The notes under the pieces: model-generated
Seen by the model: the letters and a program-made list of their open reading frames with translations, nothing else
Databases searched by the model: none
Told to the model about the DNA's origin: nothing
Source of the DNA: Candidatus Tenderia electrophaga
Lineage (GTDB): Bacteria > Pseudomonadota > Gammaproteobacteria > Tenderiales > Tenderiaceae
Assembly: GCA_001447805.1 (NCBI GenBank)
Contig: CP013099.1
Coordinates: 310,001-374,000, forward strand
Direction: 5' to 3'
DNA: 64,000 nt
Position numbers and translations under genes: made by a program
Part shown: positions 32,701 through 40,601 of the stretch, one piece after another
Position numbering within the stretch: the stretch's first letter is position 1
Layout: each line of letters opens with the position of its first letter

Positions 32701-32857
32701 GTTCCTGCCCGGCGAAGGGACCGAACTTTATCGCGGCGTCGGCGTGATCGTGATGTTCGGGCTGCTGGGCACCGCGGTGGTGGCACTGACGTTTTTGCCG
32801 GCCTTGCTTGTGACGGTGTTGAAATTCACCCAGCGTGACTCCGGGGCGTCCGCTTAA
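29708..32857 (+). CDS. RND-family efflux permease
   Basis: A 1,049-residue inner-membrane proton antiporter of the AcrB/MdtB type with twelve membrane helices and two large periplasmic loops. The start MFESITKHGTLIAVAVLIIS contains helix 1; the central helices show VAFAIGMTLDNSIVVLESIE, where the Asp of the D(D)xxV relay is single, and LMGTVVNNPILIVHQSI near the end. The pattern ATPQDIEKEIVIEQEEYLR near residue 50 is the porter-domain start. Compared with drug pumps of the HAE1 class the relay is reduced, so the substrate is open. It forms an operon with the adaptor upstream. Confidence 0.93.
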   Translation: MFESITKHGTLIAVAVLIISVLGVVAALRIPVQMIPDLEVRTITVRTSWAGATPQDIEKEIVIEQEEYLRSVPGLQRIISEASFGQASIELEFPFGIDLNETLIRINNALSQVPSYPINVDEPRIFAASFSSNSFMYFRVMPQDGNPRNLKMEMMQDYIDDNVRPRMESVPGVSQVDVYGGAQRQIQILLDPMRLAQRNITIAQVRDAITERNRDVSGGELESGKRRYLLRTIGRFSDLEDLRSLILERRGDAVIRLGDVADVQLDHFELSRLSFTDGKPVIGMSVRRQPGSNVIDIKDTLLAQVAAINQELLQPAGMRMMLVADDVTYVKASLQNVWTNLIIGALLASLVMFLFLRSGKATLVGVIGIPICTIAAFIGLQLTGRTINVISLAGVAFAIGMTLDNSIVVLESIEHERRRGLERLRAAVVGVQKVWPAVLASTLTTVMVFLPILFIEEEAGQLYSDIAIAIAASILASMLVAITVIPAAAARLRFHDDPKAMAQGDTGTRAWVLNTVNRLLAGRASRWSAIVVTLVLCGGIYLFLTPAAEYLPEGEEPKTFARLSAPPGYNLETMAKIGREIQQYFLTYLEHDPGQFERGETEVPAMKYLNLSIDPNGIRIIAEPKKPAHIEVLMTAIDAKYREYPAMRPFVTRGSIITSNSGGTRSVNLDISGPDLAAVYAAANKAYQRAETIFDAPRLRANPSTLSLSQPLVQVRPLWERASEVGMNTRELGYTVAALTDGAFVDEFFLADDKIDIYLYSQDGVNATLDSLDQKQIYTPIGAVMPLSSIARIEETVDTNIIRRLNGQRTVTLNIIPPQDVALETGVARVREEIVRHLRAAGEVPSNITMSISGASDQLQATREALTANYIVSVAIIYLLLVAIFTHWGYPLFIMATIPLGVSGGFVGLALFNLVGGWFPALGMQALNIPFDMIAMLGFLILMGTVVNNPILIVHQSIANVREEQMSARDAVADAVKTRLRPIAMSTLTTVFGLAPLVFLPGEGTELYRGVGVIVMFGLLGTAVVALTFLPALLVTVLKFTQRDSGASA

Positions 32858-32929
32858 AATGTTTTCTGTGCGGGGTGTGGCGATGTGGGCCAGATATGTC
32901 ACTGTTTCACAGCAGTGAACCCTGTCGTC

Positions 32930-33080
32930 GTCGATCCGAATCGTCTGTTTGCCGATGAACAGCTCCAGGCTCGCTGGAAGTCGTTGTTGGTGCTTGCTGA
33001 CGGCGAACAGCAGCGTATGCGTAGTCGTCTGCCGCGGCGCAAAGTAGCCGCCGTTGCTTTGTCGAATAAGGGCCTGCCGG
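32930..33080 (-). pseudogene. Relic of a polysaccharide-export outer-membrane protein gene
   Basis: On the minus strand this stretch translates as about 50 residues closely resembling the C-terminal barrel of the export protein encoded at 36522-38075: RQSNGGYFAPRQTTTHTLLF against RQSGGGYFDPDRVTTNKLLF, and LELFIGKQTIR against LELFAGNQTID. Similarity stops abruptly on both sides, and the frame continues without meaning into the neighbouring genes. It is therefore read as a degraded duplicate of that gene, left between the RND pump and the DUF2007 gene. Nothing else of the copy is visible. Confidence 0.75.
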
Positions 33081-33103
33081 TCGCCCGATCGGGGAGAAAC
33101 ATA

Positions 33104-33334
33104 ATGCGTAATCTCTATGAGGCCAGCAATGCCATCGAGGCCAATATTCTCAAGGGTTTGTTGGAGGTTGAAGGGATCGAGGTGTTTATCAACGGTGAAT
33201 ACCTGCAAGGCGGCATGGGCGATCTGCCGGTATCGGGGATCATCACCCTGAGTGTGGAGGAGTGCGATGTCGCCAGGGCGTTAAAGATTATTGAGGCTTA
33301 TGAAGCCGGCGAGTTTGAACTGAAAGATTCCTGA
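33104..33334 (+). CDS. DUF2007 family protein
   Basis: A 76-residue cytoplasmic protein with the DUF2007 pattern: NLYEASNAIEANILKGLLEVEGIEVFINGEYLQGG (key residues A, N, I, E, A, L, L, G) and then DLPVSGIITLSVEECDVARAL. The fold is ferredoxin-like and related to PII-type signal proteins, and the role is unknown. GGGGAGA nine bases before the ATG at 33104 fixes the start; the long frame upstream (to 32885) lies over the relic on the other strand and is not coding. Confidence 0.88.
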   Translation: MRNLYEASNAIEANILKGLLEVEGIEVFINGEYLQGGMGDLPVSGIITLSVEECDVARALKIIEAYEAGEFELKDS

Positions 33335-33444
33335 TCACTTGGTGGCCCATGCCGGATCAAGCCAGGGCCGCCTTTTGGTGTTGTCCTGACGGCGATTCCA
33401 TATTTTTTTGAGACTCTGAACTATGCTGCCCTGCGCGGCGGACA

Positions 33445-34761
33445 CTATTCCCAATCCGGGATGTTGTGTGCGCGTTTAAACGCCTCAACATACCCCCGGA
33501 TCAATGCAACGCTTTCGGGATGGGTGGCGCGATACTTGTTCTGCTGCGCGCGGATGTCGGCAAGGGCTTGGTCGATGTTGTCCGGTGTCAAACGTATTCC
33601 GAAATCTGTTGGAGCCGCGCCGACACCAAACAGTCGATTCAACACCAAGTCGCCGACATTGGCTTTGAAGTGTGAGGAATCCCAGTAATGGTTCATCGCC
33701 TTTCTGCTGCCGCGTGGCGGCAGGGGCTCGGTCGTGACCGATGAGTAAGCGCTGAAGTCATGCAGTACAAAAGGTTCCTGGCCGGGATGGGCGGCTGCGT
33801 CCTCGCTCAATAGTCGTACCAACGCCCGCTTGCCGCGCTCGACGGATGACCAGCCGCCGGTGGCGGCGGAAAGTTCCATCTGATGAGCGTGAGACGGGGT
33901 GAAAAAAATGCGCAGTGATATATTATTGTCCCGGCAGAACGCAATGATGCGCTGGATGTAATCCAGTGAGCTGAGTGTCTCAGCTTGTGATTCCGGGACG
34001 GGTTTGCGATTAGGTTTCGATGTTGGTTCTGTTGGGATGCGCCATTCCAGTTTATAGCGCACTTCGAGTGTGTCGATCTTATCGAAATAGGCGCGTGGCC
34101 CCTCGGTCTGATATGCCTCCCAGGGCTGATGAAAAAAGATCTCGCCGAGGCGCTGTCCGTCAGGCGCAAACCATGCGTCATTGGCGTGCTGTTGGGCACC
34201 CACGGTGTGGATGCTCTCCAGCAGGGTGTCAAAACTGATCAGCAGTTTGAGATCGGCCAGCAGTACTTCAATCCAGTTCGGCGGCGTATCGTCGTCCAGC
34301 AACAACTGTTCGTCGAAGCCGGACCGATGGCTGGCAGGCGCCGTTGTGGCGTGATAGGTGTCGAGTCCGAGAACTACCTGTTTCAAGGGCTGTACCGCAT
34401 GGGCGTGGCGCAGATAATGAAACATCTCCTTGGTCATGGCGCCGTCAAAGGCCAGATTGTAGACGGGTTGGTCATCGGCCCGCCAGGCCGGGTGAGACGG
34501 TCGCAAGCCCAGATGGGTGCGCGAGGTGCCAAGGATGATGCTGCGGGGTTTGATACGGCGCACGTCGTATGCCTTTATCAAGCGGACGCGGTTGTAGACG
34601 GCCGGTTTGTGCTGGTTGAAACCCTCGATCGTCACCAGTCGGTACATGCCGTAGGGATCGACAACAATGTTAAAGGCGATAACAGCGCACAGTAGGATTA
34701 TTGCCGACATCAAGGCCGTGATGCTGAATCTTTTTGCCAGTGCGGCTTCGATTCTGATCAC
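33445..34761 (-). CDS. SGNH-like protein of an exopolysaccharide O-acylation pair
   Basis: A 438-residue protein with an N-terminal membrane segment (about 16-33, LMSAIILLCAVIAFNIVV) and a periplasmic domain. The SGNH-type landmarks are the GTSRTHLGL block near residue 79 (Ser of block I) and HYWDSSHFKANVG near 365 (the DxxH pair), with FTPSHAHQ between them. AlgJ/AlgX-type proteins with this fold receive acyl groups from an MBOAT protein and place them on polymer. The gene lies nine bases after the AlgI-like MBOAT gene, which supports that role. I have no direct evidence for the substrate; it could also be a hydrolase. Confidence 0.75.
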   Translation of the reverse strand: MIRIEAALAKRFSITALMSAIILLCAVIAFNIVVDPYGMYRLVTIEGFNQHKPAVYNRVRLIKAYDVRRIKPRSIILGTSRTHLGLRPSHPAWRADDQPVYNLAFDGAMTKEMFHYLRHAHAVQPLKQVVLGLDTYHATTAPASHRSGFDEQLLLDDDTPPNWIEVLLADLKLLISFDTLLESIHTVGAQQHANDAWFAPDGQRLGEIFFHQPWEAYQTEGPRAYFDKIDTLEVRYKLEWRIPTEPTSKPNRKPVPESQAETLSSLDYIQRIIAFCRDNNISLRIFFTPSHAHQMELSAATGGWSSVERGKRALVRLLSEDAAAHPGQEPFVLHDFSAYSSVTTEPLPPRGSRKAMNHYWDSSHFKANVGDLVLNRLFGVGAAPTDFGIRLTPDNIDQALADIRAQQNKYRATHPESVALIRGYVEAFKRAHNIPDWE

Positions 34762-34770
34762 CTCGTTCCC

Positions 34771-36300
34771 CTAGAACTGGAAGTAGATAAATTCGGAGAC
34801 GCGCGACATCAGCATGAAGCTGATTGTCAGCAGTACCGCGGCATAAAACGCCCACCCTCGGGAGCTGTTCCAACCTAGCCGTGCAGAAACAGGTTCTGCT
34901 TCGCCGGAGCCACAGGCACCTTCGGGACCGGCATAGGCGGTCAACTGCTGGGTATTCGGCGCCAGCCACGCCAGCAGTAACAGCGCGCCGGCTACGAGCA
35001 GGCCCATGCCGCTATCGACGGGAGAGTGGGAGACAGGCAATTCGGGCGCGTATTGCGCCAATGAGGCAGGTGCCGCGATGCCGTTGTTACCCGCCATGGC
35101 GCTCAGGATGCCCATGGCCGAATCGACATCCGCGGCACGGAAGAAGACCCAGGCCACCACCACCGCCAGGAAGGTGATCAACTGGGCCAGCTTGCGGCCC
35201 CAGAAACTGTGCGCTTCAACAGACAGTCCCAGGCGGCGGCGCAGCTCGCGCCAGCCGTGATTGATGATGAGATAGACGCCGTGCAGTGCACCCCAAATGG
35301 CGAATGTCCAGCCGGCCCCGTGCCAGATGCCCCCCAGCAGCATGGTGAGGAACAGATTGATAAAGCGTCGCCCTCTGCCCTTGCGATTGCCGCCCAGCGG
35401 GATGTAGAGATAATCGCGCAAAAAACGCGACAGGGTCATGTGCCAGCGGCGCCAGAAATCGATAATGCTGTTGGCCTTGTAAGGGGAGGCGAAGTTGAGC
35501 GGCAGACGGATGCCGAACAGCAGACCGATACCCATGGCCATGTCTGAATAGGCGGAGAAGTCGAAATAGAGCTGGACAGTATAGGCTAGTGCGCCACTCC
35601 AGGCCGCCAGCAGATCCAGCGAGGCACCGGCAGCCGCCGCGTCGAACTGAGGCGAGGCGTAGGCGGCCGCACTGTCGGCCAGCAATACCTTCTTGGCCAG
35701 GCCGATGCTGAAAATGGTCAGGCCCAGAGCGATGTAGCCGGCCTCAATTCTGCCGAGTTTGCTGAACTGCGGCATCATCTCGCTGTGATGCACAATCGGC
35801 CCGGCGATCAATTGCGGAAAGAAAGTAACAAACAGTGAATAGTCCAGCAGATTGAAGCGCTCCACCTTGCCGTAATAGACATCGATCAAAAAGGCGATTT
35901 TCTGGAAGGTGAAAAAAGAGATGCCGATGGGCAGTACGATGGTGGCCAGAAACAGCTCTGTATTAAATAGTGTATTGGCGTTATCGACGAAAAAATTGGC
36001 GTACTTGTAATAGCCCAGAGCGCCGAGATTTATACAGACGCCCAGGATCAAGAGTAGTTTGATACCGGTGCGTTTCTGTCTGCGCAAACGAACCATGCGG
36101 CTGGCGATGACAAAGTCGATCAGCATCAGCGGAATCAGCAACAACAAATACTGGGCGCTCCACCAGCCGTAAAAGGTCAACGATGCCAGGGTCAGCAGCA
36201 GGATAGAGCCGCGTTCCAGTCCCCGGCGGCGCAGCAGATGAAACAGCACCACCGTCAGGGGCAGGAACAGGCAAATGAATACATAGGAGTTGAATAACAT
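34771..36300 (-). CDS. MBOAT O-acyltransferase, AlgI-like
   Basis: A 509-residue inner-membrane protein that passes acyl (usually acetyl) groups from the cytoplasm to the outside for polymer O-acylation. It starts MLFNSYVFICLFLPLTVVLF, the AlgI-family start, and has about ten to twelve membrane helices. The catalytic histidine region is LGGIWHGAGWTFAIWGALHG (about 330-350), and PIGISFFTFQKIAFLIDVYYG is the other family block. I use the ATG at 36300; a longer frame reaches 36381. It lies between the export-protein gene and the SGNH-like gene in one operon. Confidence 0.93.
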   Translation of the reverse strand: MLFNSYVFICLFLPLTVVLFHLLRRRGLERGSILLLTLASLTFYGWWSAQYLLLLIPLMLIDFVIASRMVRLRRQKRTGIKLLLILGVCINLGALGYYKYANFFVDNANTLFNTELFLATIVLPIGISFFTFQKIAFLIDVYYGKVERFNLLDYSLFVTFFPQLIAGPIVHHSEMMPQFSKLGRIEAGYIALGLTIFSIGLAKKVLLADSAAAYASPQFDAAAAGASLDLLAAWSGALAYTVQLYFDFSAYSDMAMGIGLLFGIRLPLNFASPYKANSIIDFWRRWHMTLSRFLRDYLYIPLGGNRKGRGRRFINLFLTMLLGGIWHGAGWTFAIWGALHGVYLIINHGWRELRRRLGLSVEAHSFWGRKLAQLITFLAVVVAWVFFRAADVDSAMGILSAMAGNNGIAAPASLAQYAPELPVSHSPVDSGMGLLVAGALLLLAWLAPNTQQLTAYAGPEGACGSGEAEPVSARLGWNSSRGWAFYAAVLLTISFMLMSRVSEFIYFQF

Positions 36301-36521
36301 TCTAGCCCACCATGATGCGCAAACGCCGGCTGATGTGCCGTGGCCAATCGCTGGGGCAGGACGATAATCGGCCATAGCCAAAGCACGCGCTGCGCTCGCG
36401 GGGCAGGCTCTTTGCGGTGGTGCGCGCGCTTGAATTGGCGACGGCCGGTCTAACGCGCGCGCGCCTGGCGGCTGACCGCTTCTGGACCCGCTGATAACTG
36501 CAATCTATGCCATACACTGCA

Positions 36522-38075
36522 CTAGAAATAGACATAGACCTTGAGCTTGGTTTGGTTGTAGCGATAGGCCTTTGCTTCGCCAAGGCCCAGGTTGGCGCCT
36601 TCCAAGGTCAGTTCGAGCTGGGCATGTTCGATAAGCTGATAGCGGAGGGCGGTATAACCGCCCGCAATGTTGTTTTCCTGGACGGTCCCGAACCGGTCGA
36701 TGGTTTGGTTGCCGGCAAATAACTCCAGTACGCCGGAAAAGCGGTCCTGCGATTGGCTGATGACGAACAGCAGCTTGTTGGTTGTGACGCGATCCGGATC
36801 GAAATAGCCGCCGCCGCTCTGTCGGTCGAAGCTCAGCGCCTCCCGCTTCAGCCCGACGCTCATCTTCGGCGGGCCGAAATAAAAGGTGTACAGCCCGGCC
36901 AGTTTGGCTTCGAGCGATTGGTTGTCATCGGAATAATCGGTGTGTTTGCCCTGCAACCGCAGACCCCATCTATCCGAAAACTGATAGCTGAGGGCCAGCT
37001 CGTGCGAAGTGCGCAGGACGGACGTCTCCAGCGCCCGTGGGGAATCATCGACCAGCTCACGCGTGGCGTTCAATACCAGCCAGGTTTGGGGCAGGTTTGC
37101 CGTGATGCTGATATTTCCCGTGGTGACAGGATCAATCAGATCAGCAGGGTGCGAGGCGCGGCCGATGCTTGCGCGCAGTTGTGCGCGGTCATGCAGGCGC
37201 ATCAGCCCTCCCAGCGAGTGGTGTGTAACCTCGACATCACGCAGGCCGTCACTGCTGCTGATGCGGCCGGTCCTGAACCAAAGCCACGAAGTGGCAAAGG
37301 GGATGTCTACGCCAAGATAACTGCGTCGGTATCCTGCATGGTAGACATCCCGGTACTGTTCGCTGCTGAGCCAGACTCTTGGCCTGGCTTCGCGGCGCAT
37401 CTGCCAGTCGAGATCATCGATGACGCTCTGTTCGAATTCACTTTCGGCCCGCAACTGGCTGCGGGCGGTACGGGCCGCCTCATAATTGGCGGTGGCGAGC
37501 AAGGAGCGGGCATAGCTCAGCTTGATGTCGAAGCTGTTATCAGTGCTCGCCACTTGTTGGTATAGGCCAAGCGCGCCTGCGTCGTCCCCCTGCCAGCTCA
37601 GGGCGTTGGCCTGGGTAATCAATACCTCCTTGTTGCTGTCTTCATGCTGCAGGAGTTCACGGCCGACTTTTGATGCTGCGATGGGTTGATTGTTCCAGGA
37701 AAGATACCGTGCCAACAACAGGCATGACTCACGCGTATTTTGTCGGCCGTCACACTGAGACTGAAGATTGCCGATGGCCGGGGTGATATCATTGACATTG
37801 GCCAGACGTCGGCTGATATCGGTCTGCGTTGCCGGCGGTAGATACACTTTCGCCAGCTCCGCGGCCTGTCGGTAGGCATTCGCCGCCTTTTGGTTTTCCT
37901 GGCGGCTGGCGTAATAGTCGCCGACCTGGACATAGAGCTTGGCGCGTAATGCGAAGACCGACGCGTTACTGTCCGCAGCCGTTGCAAGCGGCGCACACAA
38001 GAGCAGTGCAAAGGCAATACCGCAAATTCGCAGCCAGGGCGCTTGCATCCTGGCGCTGGTCACGACATCAGTCAT
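36522..38075 (-). CDS. TPR-containing polysaccharide export outer-membrane protein
   Basis: A 517-residue protein: signal peptide about 10-34 (WLRICGIAFALLLCAPLATAA), helical repeats at about 40-230 with the TPR pattern (LYVQVGDYYASRQENQKAANAYRQAAE; LSWQGDDAGALGLYQQVA), then about 280 residues of alternating beta pattern ending KLKVYVYF, an outer-membrane barrel with the normal aromatic C-terminus. This two-part build is that of PgaA, BcsC and AlgK/AlgE: periplasmic repeats that guide the chain and a pore. It is shorter than PgaA or BcsC. It lies between the GT2 synthase and the MBOAT gene. Likely role: export of the polymer made by the synthase. Confidence 0.85.
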   Translation of the reverse strand: MTDVVTSARMQAPWLRICGIAFALLLCAPLATAADSNASVFALRAKLYVQVGDYYASRQENQKAANAYRQAAELAKVYLPPATQTDISRRLANVNDITPAIGNLQSQCDGRQNTRESCLLLARYLSWNNQPIAASKVGRELLQHEDSNKEVLITQANALSWQGDDAGALGLYQQVASTDNSFDIKLSYARSLLATANYEAARTARSQLRAESEFEQSVIDDLDWQMRREARPRVWLSSEQYRDVYHAGYRRSYLGVDIPFATSWLWFRTGRISSSDGLRDVEVTHHSLGGLMRLHDRAQLRASIGRASHPADLIDPVTTGNISITANLPQTWLVLNATRELVDDSPRALETSVLRTSHELALSYQFSDRWGLRLQGKHTDYSDDNQSLEAKLAGLYTFYFGPPKMSVGLKREALSFDRQSGGGYFDPDRVTTNKLLFVISQSQDRFSGVLELFAGNQTIDRFGTVQENNIAGGYTALRYQLIEHAQLELTLEGANLGLGEAKAYRYNQTKLKVYVYF

Positions 38076-38145
38076 GGTCTAGGTGCTGAACTGTCTAGGC
38101 TGCCTTTCCCTGCAGTTGGTCAGCGCATGAGAGGGCCTGAACTGT

Positions 38146-40341
38146 TTAGCCATACTTGCGTTCCTCGGTCGGAATCGCGCTGTCACCCTGTGCTGAGACC
38201 TCCGGCATCCGGGCCGCAGGTTCGGAAGATAGCGGCACCGGTCTGGTCAACCCCACCGTGAGGTCTTGCCAGCTTTCCCGATAGCCTACAAAGCTGCGTA
38301 TGGCATAAAGCAGAAAGCTTGCATTAAGCGCGGCGAATAGGGCGTGCGTGATGTAGCCTTCATTGATATCGAAGGCTGCACCGAGGGTCCATTGCAGAAA
38401 CAGCCCATAGGCGCAGACGATATATAGAGGCGCGGTGGCCGTGCGGCCCTGAATTTTCGGGGTGCGACCAAAGGGAATCTTTTTCTTAGTCAGGCCCTGC
38501 TGGATAGATTTGAATACGCCTGCCAGATTGACGGGGATCATCAGCAGGTTGAGCGCATAGACCTTAAACAAATCACGGTTGCGGTAACCGCACAGCACCA
38601 GGTCGCGGCCGTAGAGGAAAAAGTAGGGCGCGGCAGCCAGCGGTAACCAGATACTTTGGATGCTTTCGCTGAATGGAAAGGTCAGCATGACAATCAAGCC
38701 GATATTGACCGCTGCGATCGAGACCAGGTAGTGAATGCGCAGCAGGCCTTCATTGAGTTTGCCGAAGGGCTTGCGGGCGAGATAGCCCAGCAGCTTGGGC
38801 AGGATGATCAGGCCGCCGTTGGCCCAGCGTTGGCGTTGGATGCACAGGGAGCCGAAGTCGGGCGGCGTGGCGCTGTAGGCCAGGCGTTGCGGGTGGTTGT
38901 ACAACGACCAGCCTTTGGCGGCGAGGTCGACGCTGGACTCCGTGTCTTCAATGACGGTGCGGTCTTGGATAAAGCGCTTTACCGTGTGCCCCCGTTCTTG
39001 CTCCAGTGTGACAATATCGTCGAGCGCTTCGCGGCGCAGCAGGGCATTGGCGCCGACCCAATAGGTGGCGTTGTATTGGGTAAAGCCCTGATGAATGATG
39101 TATTGCATATCGGTGGTGGCGCCGGCGATACGTTCCAGTTCGGACGGCGCGCCGGGGATGGCGCTGTACGGCGTTTGGGCCACGGCGATGCGTTCGTTGC
39201 CCGGTTGTTCCATGATGTGAATCAACTTGAGAGCGTATTCGGGCAACAACAGGCTGTCGGCGTCGAGGGTGATGAAGTAATCCGCGACGGGAACTGACAG
39301 CGTAGCGTGCTCGGCGGTGGTTTCTTCCAGGTGCAAGCCGTCTGCCGTCCGGACTTCGCGATAATGTTTCCCGTTCAGCCCGATGTAGCTGTTCAGGTTC
39401 ATGGCCTTATTGGGCTCGTGGGACAGATTCTCGTAACGTTTGCGTTCGAAGCTGGTGATATCGCAACTGAATAGGCAGGCCAGGCGCTGATAATCATCAA
39501 CGATTTGCTCTTCACTCAGTGGTGCCTCGGCTTCCAGCAATTGCTTGAGCTGTGCGCTGCGCGCCTGATGTTGTGCGGCCCGATCGACAAATATCTTTTC
39601 CACGAACAAGCGATCGGTATGATCGGTGATGTCATAGGCGCTCGCCTGAGCCTCAAACCAGTCGGCGGCTTCCTGCCAGAGAGTGACGAGCAGTCGGGTT
39701 TCGGCCTTGCCGTTCAAGCGGGCACGCTGGCGACGGGCACGGAAGGTCTTGATCGACGAGTTGAACATGAAGGCCGGACGCTGCAGCATGGCCATGATAT
39801 GGGCGGGCAGTTCGCGCGCCTCGGCCAGATGCGCCGCATCGCCGGCGGTGTTGGGTTTGGGCGGATCATCGAGCAACAGGGTGACGCGACGCTTGGGATG
39901 TTCTTGCAAGGCAGCGGAGAGCAGTGTCTGGAAAATCACACGGCGTTCTTCTTTGTAGGACGGCACGAGAATGCTGAGCGCTTTGTCCGCGCTGCGTCGA
40001 TAGCTGTGGTTGAGCGCCTGGGGCGGGATATCGGCCTGACATCGCAAGCGCTTCAGGTAACCCAGACGTGTGCTTTGATATACCAGACTGCCGTAAATCA
40101 AAAAGCAGACGATGAGCAAAAAGCCTGAATGTCCCGCCAGTTGCGCCCATTGTTGCTGTTCGAGCTGGGCAATGAAGACGGGGTATTGTTCCCAGGTCGC
40201 CATGCCCACGGCGAACAAGGTGAAGGTGACACATAACCATGAGAGAAAGATTTCCTTGCCTGCCTTCCACCGCTCTTCCTGAATGGTGGACAATACACTG
40301 TCAGGCGAATCAGCATGCGCCTGAAAGAACTGCTTGGACAT
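38146..40341 (-). CDS. GT2 family glycosyltransferase, cellulose-synthase-like
   Basis: A 731-residue inner-membrane synthase. Two helices near the start (about 30-50 and 70-90) and four to five near the end (530-700) surround a GT2 domain. The motifs are in order: LSILVPSYKEER, LLLDDPPKP (first Asp), DYFITLDADSLL (DxD), TVIEDTESSVDLAAKGW (ED) and QRQRWANGGL (QxxRW), so the enzyme is processive by pattern. Between the first Asp and the DxD lies a long helical insertion of about 150 residues, which is unlike BcsA or PgaC. No PilZ domain is present, so direct c-di-GMP control of this protein is not evident. The polymer is not determined by sequence. Confidence 0.9.
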   Translation of the reverse strand: MSKQFFQAHADSPDSVLSTIQEERWKAGKEIFLSWLCVTFTLFAVGMATWEQYPVFIAQLEQQQWAQLAGHSGFLLIVCFLIYGSLVYQSTRLGYLKRLRCQADIPPQALNHSYRRSADKALSILVPSYKEERRVIFQTLLSAALQEHPKRRVTLLLDDPPKPNTAGDAAHLAEARELPAHIMAMLQRPAFMFNSSIKTFRARRQRARLNGKAETRLLVTLWQEAADWFEAQASAYDITDHTDRLFVEKIFVDRAAQHQARSAQLKQLLEAEAPLSEEQIVDDYQRLACLFSCDITSFERKRYENLSHEPNKAMNLNSYIGLNGKHYREVRTADGLHLEETTAEHATLSVPVADYFITLDADSLLLPEYALKLIHIMEQPGNERIAVAQTPYSAIPGAPSELERIAGATTDMQYIIHQGFTQYNATYWVGANALLRREALDDIVTLEQERGHTVKRFIQDRTVIEDTESSVDLAAKGWSLYNHPQRLAYSATPPDFGSLCIQRQRWANGGLIILPKLLGYLARKPFGKLNEGLLRIHYLVSIAAVNIGLIVMLTFPFSESIQSIWLPLAAAPYFFLYGRDLVLCGYRNRDLFKVYALNLLMIPVNLAGVFKSIQQGLTKKKIPFGRTPKIQGRTATAPLYIVCAYGLFLQWTLGAAFDINEGYITHALFAALNASFLLYAIRSFVGYRESWQDLTVGLTRPVPLSSEPAARMPEVSAQGDSAIPTEERKYG

Positions 40342-40425
40342 CTCTTCTACCTACCTTCGGGTGGACCCGGTTAATATTTTTTTGTTAGCGCACTTCCCCC
40401 TTGGCGCACGCCGAGGGGGGGGCAA
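40342..40425 (-). promoter_or_regulatory. 5' leader hairpin of the exopolysaccharide operon
   Basis: In the leader between the predicted transcription start and the GT2 gene, CCCCC-TC-GGCG-TG-CGCC-AA-GGGGG (minus strand, about 40395-40420) forms a strong stem with one internal loop. No U-run follows, so it is not a terminator. It could protect the mRNA end or serve as a regulator site. AAGGTAGGTAGAAGAG precedes the ATG. Confidence 0.45.
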
Positions 40426-40463
40426 ATTATAACAGTATTAATGTTGAATATTAATGAATACTG
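40426..40463 (-). promoter_or_regulatory. Promoter of the exopolysaccharide operon with overlapping repeats
   Basis: On the minus strand TATAAT (40426-40431) is a perfect -10 box and TTAATA (40449-40454) a moderate -35 at 17-base spacing. The -35 is overlapped by CAGTATT...AATACTG (40433-40463, perfect 7-base outer arms) and by two direct TATTAATG copies 13 bases apart. Such repeats on the -35 suggest an operator, protein unknown. Confidence 0.6.
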
Positions 40464-40601
40464 ATATATGGCCTGGGAGATTGTGCGGGTATTCGCCGGC
40501 GGGGAATTACGCGCGCCCTGAGGTCAAGGCATAAGTCATTGAAACTAAACGGGTCGCGTGGGTTTGGGGTACCGGCTGAGGGCAGGTGACGCGGCGCGAG
40601 T

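Noticed and set aside
32885-33103. N-terminal extension of the DUF2007 gene
   Set aside because: The extension has no family similarity, while the opposite strand of that stretch matches the exporter barrel; the ribosome-binding site is at 33091.
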